Notes under the pieces: model-generated
Database searches by the model: none
What the model saw: only the letters and a program-made list of their open reading frames with translations
What the model was told of the DNA's origin: nothing
In this document: positions 15,752 through 24,129 of the stretch, in pieces
How the letters are laid out: each line of letters begins with the position of its first letter
How positions within the stretch are numbered: the first letter of the stretch is position 1
Position numbers and translations under genes: made by a program
Assembly: GCA_020073545.1 (NCBI GenBank)
Contig: JAIQEZ010000051.1
Span: 1-32,405 of the forward strand
From: Terriglobia bacterium
GTDB lineage: Bacteria > Acidobacteriota > Terriglobia > UBA7540
DNA length: 32,405 nt
Direction of reading: 5' to 3'

Positions 15752-16837
15752 ATGCTTCTCGAAGAATTCGACTATACGCTTCCCGCCGAACTTATTGCCC
15801 AAAGGCCGCTCGCCGAGCGTGACGCCTCACGCATGTTGGTACTCGACCGCGCGGCGCAACGATTTGAGGATGGATCGTTTCGCGACGTTTCTCGAATTCT
15901 GCAGCCGGGCGATCTGCTGGTGTTCAATAACACGAAGGTTTTTCCGGCGCGGCTGCTCGGCCGGCGGCGGGGAGTCACCGCGCAGAAAGTCGGAAAAAAC
16001 AATCCTGCGTTGCGCGGGTTCCTGACCGGCGAAACCGAGCTAATGCTGACTCAGCAGGAAAGCGAGGATGTTTGGCAGGGGTTGGTCCATCCTGGCCGCA
16101 AGGTGCGCACCGGCGAAGTGCTGGTCTTTGGTGACGACGAGTTGCAGGCGGAGGTTCTGGGCCGCGGCGACTACGGGGTGCGCCGGGTCCGGCTGCGCGC
16201 CCGGCAGGGAACGCTGGAAGAAACCATCGATCGCCTGGGCCACGTTCCGCTGCCGCCTTACATTCGCCGCAGCGACGAGCCGCACGACCGCACCACGTAT
16301 CAAACCATTTATGCGAAAGTGCGCGGTGCGGTGGCGGCGCCGACCGCGGGATTTCATTTCACGGAGCAGGTTCTGCGCGCGCTCGACGCGCGCGGGGTCG
16401 AAACCTGCGAGATCACGCTGCACGTGGGGCTCGGAACTTTTCAGCCGGTGCGTACCGAGCGCGTCGAGAACCATCGGATGGAGGCCGAGCGATACGAGGT
16501 TTCAGAAACCGCTGCGGCAGCAATCAACCGGGCCCGGGACGAGCGCCGGAGGGTAATTGCCGTCGGGACCACCAGCGTCCGCGCGCTCGAGCACGTGGCG
16601 CGCCAGCATGGCGGCCGAGTCCTGTCCGGCGGCGGCGAAACCAATCTCTTCATCATCCCAGGATTTGAATTCCTAGTGATTCACGGCCTGCTCACCAACT
16701 TCCATCTTCCCCAATCGACCCTGCTTGTGTTGGTTTCCGCGTTTGCCGGCCGGGAACTCGTGCTGCGCGCTTACCGCTACGCGGTGGAAGCACGGTATCG
16801 CTTTTACAGCTACGGCGATTGCATGTTGATCCTGTAG
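15752..16837 (+). CDS. queA: tRNA preQ1(34) S-adenosylmethionine ribosyltransferase-isomerase QueA
   Basis: A 361-residue QueA, which transfers and isomerises the ribosyl moiety of SAM onto preQ1 at tRNA position 34, giving epoxyqueuosine. Family blocks are clear: FDYTLPAELIAQRPLAERD at the N-terminus, GDLLVFNNTKVFPARL, HVPLPPYIRR, APTAGFHFT (about 196-204), HVGLGTFQPVR, GTTSVRALE, ETNLFIIPGF (about 295-304) and LTNFHLPQSTLL. The whole length of the family is covered and no active-site block is missing. It is preceded by a 132-base gap and appears to be transcribed alone. No other queuosine gene is in the window. Confidence 0.97.
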   Translation: MLLEEFDYTLPAELIAQRPLAERDASRMLVLDRAAQRFEDGSFRDVSRILQPGDLLVFNNTKVFPARLLGRRRGVTAQKVGKNNPALRGFLTGETELMLTQQESEDVWQGLVHPGRKVRTGEVLVFGDDELQAEVLGRGDYGVRRVRLRARQGTLEETIDRLGHVPLPPYIRRSDEPHDRTTYQTIYAKVRGAVAAPTAGFHFTEQVLRALDARGVETCEITLHVGLGTFQPVRTERVENHRMEAERYEVSETAAAAINRARDERRRVIAVGTTSVRALEHVARQHGGRVLSGGGETNLFIIPGFEFLVIHGLLTNFHLPQSTLLVLVSAFAGRELVLRAYRYAVEARYRFYSYGDCMLIL

Positions 16838-17040
16838 TTGATCGGTCAGCATGCTGAATGTGCGATTTCCAGCAAACTGCGCAACCCTCAGGCCCGCGCC
16901 TGCATCTGATTTGACTGAAAGCAGAATTTCAGGGTTTTGCTAACCAGATTTGTCGGGGCATGTCAGAACCGTTGTCCGGGGCTTGACGCAAGCCGCCGAA
17001 TTTTACTCACATGAAAGCAGTGGAGATCAGAAGGATGCTT

Positions 17041-17400
17041 ATGCAGAAGAAACGAGTTCCACCTCTCCCGTTTCTGGTGTTGATCCTGGCAGGTGTGGTG
17101 TCACTGGTCAGCATTTATACAGAGCGCAGCTCGCGCGCCAAAATGGCCAAAGAAGATCCCCTGCAAGTGCAGACGGTCGAGCAGGAACGAATGGCGGCAC
17201 TTTATTTTCGGATCCTGTCCTGGCTTTCCGATGTCGCACCGAAAGGGTCTGCGCCGCCGAAAGCTCCTCCGCAACCCCCTCGCGTGTCCCAAGCTGTGAA
17301 GACGTGGCGTGCGCCTACGGACCGAGGCAAGGTTGAACTCTGCGCACTTCCGGCCGAGCCCACGGTCGCGGGGGTCAAACGCCTCGCCCGCAACTTTTAG
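17041..17400 (+). CDS. Small single-pass membrane protein, hypothetical
   Basis: A 119-residue protein with a short basic N-terminus (QKKR), one membrane segment (about 7-25, PFLVLILAGVVSLVSIY) and a polar Pro-rich tail. This predicts an N-in inner-membrane anchor with a periplasmic or disordered tail. The ATG at 17041 has AAGGA five bases upstream; in-frame ATGs at 17011 and 17035 are alternatives. The gene runs convergent to the DUF4139 gene, and the 204 bases between them hold no gene. No family is recognised and the ORF may be lineage-specific. Confidence 0.45.
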   Translation: MQKKRVPPLPFLVLILAGVVSLVSIYTERSSRAKMAKEDPLQVQTVEQERMAALYFRILSWLSDVAPKGSAPPKAPPQPPRVSQAVKTWRAPTDRGKVELCALPAEPTVAGVKRLARNF

Positions 17401-17542
17401 CCGGCCCTTCCAAGCCCCGCCGGGACACTCGCCCCAGAACAATTTCAGGTCTTGCTTCCGGAAATCTCTGGCGGCTTCTGACCTTGCCCGCTTGGCAAAA
17501 TGGAGTCGCTGAGGATTTCAGAGCGTCCCCTCGATCTGAGCT

Positions 17543-17579
17543 ATCAGCACTCGGCATTCAGCTTTAACTGACTGCTGAT
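17543..17579. repeat. Inverted repeat between convergent genes
   Basis: ATCAGCA (17543-17549) and TGCTGAT (17573-17579) are perfect complements around 23 bases, located between two convergent genes. There is no flanking T-run, so a terminator role is unproven. Confidence 0.25.
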
Positions 17580-17603
17580 GGCTTGCCGCTACTCGCTTCA
17601 ACC

Positions 17604-19052
17604 TTACCAATGAATCCGCACGCGATACTTGAGCACGGCCTCGGCGTTGGCAGCGACCGGCACCGTGAAGCGCGCCGCGAAGGCCGCGGTCTTCTCGTAT
17701 TTGAAGCTTGAGTCGAGCATCATCCAGTCGCCGCCGATAGGTTCGTTGACGAGGATTGTGATCGGATCCGGCTTATGGTTGCGGAGCGAGATCTCGTAGG
17801 CCACTTCCACGTTGTGCGGGCCCAGGCGCTGGTAGTCGGTCTGCTTGCGCTCCGCCACCACGTCGAAGGCATTGCCGATGTGGAGGCTCACGGTTTCGTC
17901 CTTGGGCGTGTGGCCGATGCGGTCTTCGCCGATGAATTGCAGGCGGCCCTTGGAATCGCCCTGGTAGACGCGCACCGTTCCGGCGGGCAGGGGAACGCCC
18001 AGGGAATTCACTTCCGAATTTTTGAATTTGAGCAGGACTTTGACCGGTTCTTTGACCGGTTGTCCAGGGCTTATTTGGTTCTGGAAGTAATACTGCTGGC
18101 CGTCGACTTGGAAGATCTTCTCGACGCTGGCGCCGGCGGCGGCGAGCAGGCTGATTTGCTTGGTTTCGTTATTTTGGATGTCGGTGTGACGCTCGAGCGT
18201 GTAGAGGTGATACTCCGAGAGCGCTTCTTGCGCAAACTGCGCTGCTCCCACAGCCTCTGCCTTCATGGCCATGGCGCGCACCATGGGGGCTGGCGGCGCG
18301 TAAACGCGATTCAATTCGCCCGCCACCAGTTGGAGTTGGGCATTGCGGAAAGCCGCGCCGCTCTGGTTCACAATGGTCACCCAGCCGTTCAAATCCGCCT
18401 CCTTCTGATCGGAGTGGACGGTGAGCACGTAATCGGCGCTCCAGTTCATCTGATTCGTCAAGTAAGAAGCTTCCACGGTCTGCTCACCCGCCTTGCGATT
18501 GTCCAGCAACCAGACGAGCGTCGGCTTGCTGTAAAGATTCTCCGGCAAATCCGGGAAGACATAACGGTCCGCTCCCATGCCGGTGATGATCTCGTTGCCG
18601 ACTCTCCAGACGGGTCCCTGGTTGTAGGCGAGGAGCACGGCCTTCACCGGAACTTCCTTGGTGGAATTGTTCTCGCTGATGAGGCGAATCAGGGTCAGTT
18701 CCTTTCCAACGTACTTCTGCAGCAGCTTTTCCGGGCTCAGCAAGTCGTACTCGTAGTTCTGCTCGAGCACGTTCAGCTCTTTCGGAGCGGTGAGGGAAAC
18801 AATGTGGACCGTGGCAGGATTGACCTGCGCGGCGATATCCATGTAGCGCATTTCGATGGTGCCGGCGGGCAGGCGCAGGCGGCGGACATCACGCACCAAC
18901 GCGATGTTCGAGTTATAGACGGTAACCGCCAGCTCCTTCTGTTCTTGCTCGGTGGAGGTTACCGTGGTCTGCGCCAGGACTTCTCCTGTGGCGATCCATC
19001 CCGCCAGAGCCAGGGCGGCGATGAGCCGCAGAGTGGGTTGTGGTTTCACCAT
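17604..19052 (-). CDS. Exported DUF4139 protein
   Basis: A 482-residue protein with a signal peptide (about 1-27, ending GEVLAQT) and a long beta-rich body matching DUF4139-type proteins. Landmarks are the N-terminal VTVYNSNIALVRDVR, the central WSADYVLTVHSDQKEADLNGWVTIVNQSG and the C-terminal pattern of Ig-like strands ending in LKYRVRIHW. These proteins occur in many Gram-negative bacteria and their role is not established; the fold suggests surface or periplasmic binding. The ATG at 19052 has a good ribosome site (GGAAGGTGA). The gene is monocistronic, with a 324-base gap behind it and a convergent partner ahead. Confidence 0.8.
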   Translation of the reverse strand: MVKPQPTLRLIAALALAGWIATGEVLAQTTVTSTEQEQKELAVTVYNSNIALVRDVRRLRLPAGTIEMRYMDIAAQVNPATVHIVSLTAPKELNVLEQNYEYDLLSPEKLLQKYVGKELTLIRLISENNSTKEVPVKAVLLAYNQGPVWRVGNEIITGMGADRYVFPDLPENLYSKPTLVWLLDNRKAGEQTVEASYLTNQMNWSADYVLTVHSDQKEADLNGWVTIVNQSGAAFRNAQLQLVAGELNRVYAPPAPMVRAMAMKAEAVGAAQFAQEALSEYHLYTLERHTDIQNNETKQISLLAAAGASVEKIFQVDGQQYYFQNQISPGQPVKEPVKVLLKFKNSEVNSLGVPLPAGTVRVYQGDSKGRLQFIGEDRIGHTPKDETVSLHIGNAFDVVAERKQTDYQRLGPHNVEVAYEISLRNHKPDPITILVNEPIGGDWMMLDSSFKYEKTAAFAARFTVPVAANAEAVLKYRVRIHW

Positions 19053-19376
19053 GATTCACCTTCCCTATTGAGCGATGCATTCACTCCTTCTCGGAAGCAC
19101 CAAGCGTATCGCTTGTCGGTCAGGAAAGATAGCCGGGCCAGCCCATCTCGGCGATCTGTCGAGCGCTTCCTTGGATAGAACGAGGGCCGGGTGATTTCTT
19201 GCAGAGGACGCGGAGCCGAAATCCGCGCCCCACAGAGCCCGAGGGATCGGGCCCCCGCCGGGAGCATTCGCTGTTGCCGCAGCGGCGATCCCCGCCGTCG
19301 CGCCGTGTGCCTTCTGCACGAGCCGGGCAGGGGGTCGGGAAAGGGGGCGCGAGAGCAGAGGCGGCGGGCAAAATGT
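19053..19376 (-). other. Intergenic region upstream of the DUF4139 gene
   Basis: These 324 bases between two minus-strand genes show no credible gene. A small hairpin, CAAGCG-TAT-CGCTTG (19101-19115), lies about 50 bases before the DUF4139 start. The remainder is G/C-rich without recognisable motifs. Confidence 0.3.
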
Positions 19377-20063
19377 TTACGCGAACGTCGCCCCGATATC
19401 GTCCATGCGAACCTCCGCGAACTCGGGCGCGATCCAGTCCGCGTGTTGCAGCTCGCCCGCGGGCCGGCTATGGGTGAGCGCCAAGCATTTGAAGCCGGCG
19501 GCTTGGGCGGCAACCACGCCCAGCGGCGCGTCCTCGATGGCGAGACATTCCCCCGGCTGCAACGGGACGTCGCGGAAATTCGGCAGGGCGCGCAGGCGAG
19601 AGAAAGCCGTGAGGTAGACTTCGGGATCGGGTTTGGAACGCTGGCAGTCGTCCGCCGTCGCCAGGACGGTGAACCTCTCGCGCAGCCCGAGCTTGCCGAG
19701 CAAGTGCTCGATTTCCACGCGCAGGCTACCACTGGCGATGGCTAAGGGATACGGGCTGGCCACTTCGGTGACGAACTCCACGACGCCGGGCATGGCCGGC
19801 AGGCCGTCGCGAATGATTTCCTGATAGCGGTGGGCTTTCCAGGCGATTAGCTCGTTGCGCCGCGCGGAGTCCACGGCTCGCCCATGGCTGGTGTACAGGT
19901 GTTCGATAATACCCCGGTCGTCGAGCGCGAGGTAGTCGCGGTAGTACTCTTCATCGCTGACCGTCCAACCCTCCTGGGCCGCCATTTGCTGGGTCAGCTT
20001 CAGGATAAGGGGCTCGCTGTCGACGATGATGCCATCGAAGTCGAAGATTATGGCGCGCAGCAA
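19377..20063 (-). CDS. HAD-superfamily phosphatase/phosphomutase (beta-PGM-like)
   Basis: A 228-residue HAD hydrolase of subfamily IA. Motif I is FDFDGIIVDSE near residue 7, giving the nucleophile Asp and the acid/base Asp two residues later. Motif II is IASGS at about 108-112, the Lys motif is in QRSKPDPEVYL near 145-150, and motif III is ECLAIEDAPLGVVAA near 176-184. A helical cap lies between motifs I and II. Relatives include beta-phosphoglucomutase, phosphoglycolate phosphatase and sugar-phosphate phosphatases. The DSE and EDAPLG patterns favour the beta-phosphoglucomutase-like side, but the substrate is not predictable. The start is TTG at 20063, supported by AGGAG ten bases upstream. 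Confidence 0.85.
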   Translation of the reverse strand: MLRAIIFDFDGIIVDSEPLILKLTQQMAAQEGWTVSDEEYYRDYLALDDRGIIEHLYTSHGRAVDSARRNELIAWKAHRYQEIIRDGLPAMPGVVEFVTEVASPYPLAIASGSLRVEIEHLLGKLGLRERFTVLATADDCQRSKPDPEVYLTAFSRLRALPNFRDVPLQPGECLAIEDAPLGVVAAQAAGFKCLALTHSRPAGELQHADWIAPEFAEVRMDDIGATFA

Positions 20064-20297
20064 CTGAGGTAGGCTCCTGGTCAGTCAGAATCGGAGACAC
20101 CTGGGTGACCGAGGCAGCGAGAGCACTTGTTTACGGTTTCCACGCCGCCTGATTCCACACGGTCCTGAAAACGCTATGGTACACTTGGGTTGGAAGCAGC
20201 GACAAGGATGGAATGGCTCGTGCCCTGGATCGGCATGCCTCAATCGTTACCGAAGGAGGCGTGCCGCATCTAAAGAAGCGGGGACCTCTGTCGAAGC

Positions 20298-21023
20298 ATG
20301 ACTCACGGACTTAGCATTCCGATTGCGTTAGTGGCGGGGCTCGTTTCTTTCCTCTCACCCTGCGTACTGCCCCTGGTGCCTGGGTATATTTCCATGCTCT
20401 CCGGGGCCTCGGTCGAGGAGCTGAAGAGCGACGCCAGCGGCCAGCTCATGGGCCGCGTACTGCGCAACTCCCTGGCCTTCGTGGTGGGATTTTCCGTGGT
20501 CTTTGTGGTCCTGGGCGCGTCGGCGACCTGGGTGGGGAAGTTCCTGCTGGCGCAGCGGACGACATTCAACATCATCGCGGGCGCCGTCATCGTTATCTTT
20601 GGATTGCACCTGACAGGCTTGGTGAAGATCCCGCTGCTCTATCGCCAGGCGCGGGTGGATACCGGTGCCCCCCGGCGGGGCTTGGTCGGGGCGTTTCTGC
20701 TGGGATTTGCGTTCGCCTTTGGGTGGACTCCCTGCATCGGGCCGATTCTGGCAGCCATCCTGGCGCTCGCTGCCCAACGGGAGACAGTGTTTCAGGGCAT
20801 GTTCCTGTTAGGAGTTTATTCGGCGGGACTCGCTATTCCCTTCCTCCTCACCAGTCTCGGGCTCGGCACTTTTTTGAGACTGTATGGGGGATTCCGGAAG
20901 CACTTGCAGGTGGTGGAAGTGGCTTCGGGCGTGCTCTTGATTGCGCTGGGAATTCTGATGGCCTTCAACAAGTTGACTATCATTTCCGGCTACTTCTCGT
21001 TTTTGAACCGTCTCGCGTTGTAA
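20298..21023 (+). CDS. ccdA: CcdA-type transmembrane thiol/disulfide transporter
   Basis: A 241-residue, six-helix membrane protein of the CcdA/DsbD-beta family, which passes reducing equivalents from cytoplasmic thioredoxin to periplasmic acceptors. The two redox Cys lie in the hallmark contexts SPCVLPLVPGY (about residue 22) and TPCIGPIL (about residue 147) on helices 1 and 4. It heads a plus-strand cluster with lgt, a TlpA-like thioredoxin and a DsbD-alpha-like domain, which supports a role in periplasmic reduction. The ATG has no obvious Shine-Dalgarno. The 234 bases before it are divergent from the HAD gene and hold no gene; TTCCAC-16-TATGGT near 20153-20180 is a weak promoter candidate. 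Confidence 0.92.
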   Translation: MTHGLSIPIALVAGLVSFLSPCVLPLVPGYISMLSGASVEELKSDASGQLMGRVLRNSLAFVVGFSVVFVVLGASATWVGKFLLAQRTTFNIIAGAVIVIFGLHLTGLVKIPLLYRQARVDTGAPRRGLVGAFLLGFAFAFGWTPCIGPILAAILALAAQRETVFQGMFLLGVYSAGLAIPFLLTSLGLGTFLRLYGGFRKHLQVVEVASGVLLIALGILMAFNKLTIISGYFSFLNRLAL

Positions 21024-21160
21024 GGCCAAGGCGCGCATGGCCGGTGGGGAAATGGAGTTGCACGAACGGCCCTAATGGGCGGTGAGCCTCCGTAGACCCG
21101 GGCGCCGAGCGGCGCAACAGGCCGCAGACCGGTGCGACGGCAGTCGTGAGAGGATAAAGT

Positions 21161-22111
21161 TTGCACCCGATTCTCATCAGCATCGGATCGTTTCATCTGC
21201 CGGCTTACGGCCTCTTGTTGGTGCTGGCGATCCTGGCTGCAGTTTTTACGGCCATGCGCCTGGGACGCCGTGTGGGCCTGGACTCCGGCCAGGTGTTGGA
21301 CTTCTGCACGTGGACCATCCTGGTGGCGCTGCTCGGCGCCAAAGTGCTGATGGTCCTGACGGACTGGAGCTATTACCGCGCCAATCCGGGCGAGATCTTC
21401 AGTCTCTCGACGTTCATGGCCGGTGGGGTCTTCTACGGGGGGTTTCTGGCGGCGCTCTTCTTCACGGTGTGGTACGTACGGGTGCAAAAGCTCGCCTTTT
21501 GGAAACTGGCGGACGTGCTGGCGCCCGCGGTGGTCTTGGGCCAGAGCATCGGGCGGTTGGGGTGTTTCAGCGCGGGGTGCGATTACGGCAAGCCGACGGA
21601 CGCGCAGTGGGGAGTGATTTTCACCAGCAGCTTTGCCCATCAGGTTGCGGGCGTCCCTTTGGATGTTCGCTTGCACCCCACGCAGCTTTACGAATCCTTC
21701 GCAACTTTCGTGATCTTCGGCATCCTGCTGTGGCGATTCCCGAACCGACGCCGCGATGGGGAAGTGTTCCTTGCGTACGTGGGTCTGTACGCCGTGGCGC
21801 GATTCTTTCTGGAATACCTGCGTGGCGACGAAGACCGCGGATTTGTGTTCCATCACCTGCTTTCGACGTCGCAGTTCATCGCGCTGCTGGCGTTGGCGGG
21901 GGTTGCGGCGGCCGTGATCTGGCGGCGCGCGCATCGCGGAGAAGGACTGAGCGATGGACCTGGCAGCAGAGACGAACGATTTGTTCATGAAGCGGGCGCG
22001 GCGCTGCCGCGTGGCAAGTTTGCCCAAGTGCAGACGACTGACGAAGCGATTGCAGCCGCCAAGGTGGCGGCTGCTGCCTCGACGCCCGCATCCAAGCGCG
22101 CCAAGCGTTAA
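21161..22111 (+). CDS. lgt: Prolipoprotein diacylglyceryl transferase Lgt
   Basis: A 316-residue, multi-pass membrane enzyme that attaches diacylglycerol to the lipobox Cys of prolipoproteins. It opens MHPILISIGSFHLPAYGLLL, the usual Lgt start. The signature region is GQSIGRLGCFSAGCDYG near 128-144, with the key Arg-Leu-Gly; the E. coli Asn after Gly is Cys here, a variant I associate with other Lgt-like proteins. HPTQLYES at about 172 is the second block, and RFFLEYLRGDEDRG near 222-235 the third. The 50-residue cytoplasmic tail is longer than usual, with repeated Ala/Lys. The start is TTG at 21161, with AGAGGA seven bases before it. It may serve the lipoproteins encoded here. Confidence 0.88.
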   Translation: MHPILISIGSFHLPAYGLLLVLAILAAVFTAMRLGRRVGLDSGQVLDFCTWTILVALLGAKVLMVLTDWSYYRANPGEIFSLSTFMAGGVFYGGFLAALFFTVWYVRVQKLAFWKLADVLAPAVVLGQSIGRLGCFSAGCDYGKPTDAQWGVIFTSSFAHQVAGVPLDVRLHPTQLYESFATFVIFGILLWRFPNRRRDGEVFLAYVGLYAVARFFLEYLRGDEDRGFVFHHLLSTSQFIALLALAGVAAAVIWRRAHRGEGLSDGPGSRDERFVHEAGAALPRGKFAQVQTTDEAIAAAKVAAAASTPASKRAKR

Positions 22112-22136
22112 TGTGGGAAACTGTGAGGTGTAAGCT

Positions 22137-23039
22137 GTGGAAGAACAGAAGCCAATAGAGAGTTCGCTCCAGGACAAGGCACAGGTGGTGGAGAGTTCAC
22201 CGCAGAACCAGAAAACCGTGAAGAAGCTGAAATTGCTGGGTGGCGCCTTGCTGGGCGTGATTCTGGTCGTGGGCTTATATTTTGTGAACCGCTACTGGAT
22301 ATCGCCCGCTGTGAAGACACAGATGAAAGGCAGCCTGGATCATCCTCTGGCGCCGGGGTTCTCGCTGACCGACATCACCGGCCAGCCGCTGAAGTTGAGT
22401 GACTACCAGGGAAAAGTTGTGATGCTCGATTTCTGGGCGACGTGGTGCGGTCCCTGCCGGATTGAGATTCCTGGATTCATTCAACTGCAGAATCAGTACC
22501 GAGGCCAGGGCTTGGCCATCATCGGGATCTCGATGGACGACGACTCGAAACCCGTGGTTGAGTTTTTCAGGGAACTCCACATGAATTATCCGGTGGCAGT
22601 TGGCAACGACCGGCTGGGAGAGCTTTACGGCGGAGTGCTGGGACTGCCCACGACTTTCTTGATCGGACGCGACGGGCGGATCTATGCGAAACACGTCGGC
22701 GCCACTGACCTTGGCATCTTCGAGGCTGAGATCAAGCAACTGTTGGCATTGAGTGCGAATGGGGAGGCCACGAGCTTTCACCAGGCAGGGCAAGTGTTCG
22801 CGGAGGACAAGATCGAACTGGGCAATCCCACAGAGGTCGATTCGGAAGTTCCCGGCGTTGATCAGACCAAGCTGAGCGCGGAGCAGAAGGAGGCTTTCAA
22901 GAAGCAACTGGCGGACCAGCAGTGCACCTGCGGCTGCAAATTCAACTTGCTGAAATGCCGGCAGGTCGACCGCAAGTGCGGCGTCAGCCTGAAACTGGCT
23001 CGACAACAACTGGAGGCGTTCCTGAAAAACAAGGGGTAA
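22137..23039 (+). CDS. Membrane-anchored TlpA/ResA-like thioredoxin with C-terminal CxCGC module
   Basis: A 300-residue protein with a cytoplasmic N-terminus, one membrane helix (about 33-50) and a periplasmic thioredoxin fold. The redox motif is WCGPC (C104 and C107), with the cis-Pro at about 171 (GLPTTF), as in TlpA/ResA thiol:disulfide reductases. After the fold comes an extra module (about 245-285): LSAEQ, then C263-x-C265-x-C267-x6-C274-x6-C281. The same spacing occurs in the protein at 23593, so it is a shared domain, possibly metal-binding or a second redox site. The start is GTG at 22137, with GAGGTG six bases upstream. Electrons could come from CcdA, two genes before. Substrate (apocytochrome c, a copper chaperone, or other) is unknown. 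Confidence 0.88.
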   Translation: MEEQKPIESSLQDKAQVVESSPQNQKTVKKLKLLGGALLGVILVVGLYFVNRYWISPAVKTQMKGSLDHPLAPGFSLTDITGQPLKLSDYQGKVVMLDFWATWCGPCRIEIPGFIQLQNQYRGQGLAIIGISMDDDSKPVVEFFRELHMNYPVAVGNDRLGELYGGVLGLPTTFLIGRDGRIYAKHVGATDLGIFEAEIKQLLALSANGEATSFHQAGQVFAEDKIELGNPTEVDSEVPGVDQTKLSAEQKEAFKKQLADQQCTCGCKFNLLKCRQVDRKCGVSLKLARQQLEAFLKNKG

Positions 23040-23084
23040 CCAGCCCTAGATCGGGTGATCCTCAACGGGAGAGGTACTCTAATC

Positions 23085-23621
23085 ATGCGGACACTTTTAT
23101 GTGGCGTGGTGCTGGCCCTGATGGCTGCGGGCCTGGGACGGGCTCAATACGACCACTCAGTGTTGGAGGCACGTGCGGTAACGGCGACCGACGCCGCCCA
23201 CTCCAATTCCACTTTGAAAATGGCCGTGGTGGTTCAGGTGGCCGCCGGCTATCACATCAACGATCGCAAGCCCTCGTTGGATTATCTGATTCCCACCGAA
23301 CTCAAGCTGGAGCCCAGCGCCGAGATTACGGTGAAGGATGTGGTCTACCCGAAGGGAACGCTCAAGAAGTTAGCGTTTTCCGACAGCGCGCTCTCCGTCT
23401 ATGAGGGCAAGGTGGTGGTGGGGGCGCTGCTGCAGGTGGCGAAGGGTGTGCCACCTGGGTCCTACTTCGTGAAGGGGAAGTTTGCATACCAGGCCTGCAA
23501 CGATCATGCCTGCTTGCCGCCGACCAGCGTGCCGTTGGAGGTGACGGTGAGAGTCGTTCCGCGCGACGTGCCGTTGAAGCAGGTGGATGCCGATGTCTTC
23601 CAGCGAATCCAATTCGAGTAG
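23085..23621 (+). CDS. Exported DsbD-alpha-like (disulfide corrector) domain protein
   Basis: A 178-residue protein consisting of a signal peptide (about 1-20) and one domain matching the N-terminal alpha domain of DsbD (PF11412 family): strands around VQVAAGYHINDRKP, then ELKLEPSAEITVKDVVYPKG, and ending in YQACNDHACLPPTSVPLEVTV. The active Cys pair is C138-x4-C143, as in the alpha domain of DsbD. In full-length DsbD this domain passes electrons to periplasmic acceptors; here it is encoded alone, with CcdA and a thioredoxin as separate genes. The ATG at 23085 is preceded by GGGAGAGG; an in-frame GTG at 23055 would add ten residues ahead of the signal. The next gene overlaps it by 29 bases. 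Confidence 0.82.
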   Translation: MRTLLCGVVLALMAAGLGRAQYDHSVLEARAVTATDAAHSNSTLKMAVVVQVAAGYHINDRKPSLDYLIPTELKLEPSAEITVKDVVYPKGTLKKLAFSDSALSVYEGKVVVGALLQVAKGVPPGSYFVKGKFAYQACNDHACLPPTSVPLEVTVRVVPRDVPLKQVDADVFQRIQFE

Positions 23622-24024
23622 CGCTCCCGGGCCCGCACCGGGTGAGGGAAAACCGCGTGGCTCCGCCGCTCTGGTTGTGCTGGCACTGGCGTTGCTGGCG
23701 GGGCTGGTGTGGGCGATGGCTCCTCCGCGTGCGAAATTCGTCCCTGCGCCGCTTCGCCCCATGCCTCCCGATTGCCCGAAGAACACACCGGATTTCGTTC
23801 CTTCGGACGCGACCGAAATTCCGGGCATCGATTTGAGGGCGCTCTCGAAGGAGCAACGCAATCGAGTTCTCTTCCGTTTGAACATGGAACCTTGCCCTTG
23901 CGGCTGCAACCTGAGCATCGCCGCCTGCCGGGTCAACCATCCGACTTGCCCCGTCTCGAAGGGCCTGGTGGAAAAGATCATTGCCGAAGAACGAGAGAGG
24001 TCGGGCGCGCTCCCCGGCAAGTAG
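23593..24024 (+). CDS. Membrane-anchored protein with CxCGC cysteine module
   Basis: A 143-residue protein with a Ser/Pro-rich cytoplasmic N-terminus, one membrane helix (about 25-43) and a periplasmic part. Residues about 84-120 carry LSKEQ and then C101-x-C103-x-C105-x6-C112-x6-C119, identical in spacing to the tail of the TlpA-like protein two genes upstream. Five Cys plus an Arg after the fourth suggest a metal site or a redox module. No named family is assigned. The start at ATG 23593 is favoured because AGGTGG (23581-23586) lies six bases before it; ATG 23587 is possible. It overlaps the end of the DsbD-alpha gene in another frame, indicating a coupled operon. Confidence 0.7.
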   Translation: MSSSESNSSSAPGPAPGEGKPRGSAALVVLALALLAGLVWAMAPPRAKFVPAPLRPMPPDCPKNTPDFVPSDATEIPGIDLRALSKEQRNRVLFRLNMEPCPCGCNLSIAACRVNHPTCPVSKGLVEKIIAEERERSGALPGK

Positions 24025-24129
24025 CTGCCTTGGGGACGGGACCGGGGCGGGTGAGGGGTCTCTTCATCCGGCGCAGAATCGCAAACCTGGAAAGAACGAT
24101 CTGCGTAAGCGCACCGATAAGTCACGCGC

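Noticed and set aside
16846-16857. The 12-base palindrome TCAGCATGCTGA after queA
   Set aside because: It has no loop and no T-run, and one such palindrome is expected by chance at this scale.
17775-19178. A 467-codon plus-strand frame over the DUF4139 gene
   Set aside because: It is the antisense of a recognised gene with signal peptide and ribosome site; it has no motif of its own.
20990-22177. A 395-codon minus-strand frame over lgt
   Set aside because: It is antisense to lgt and rich in Arg/Gln/His, as expected for a shadow frame in high-G+C DNA.
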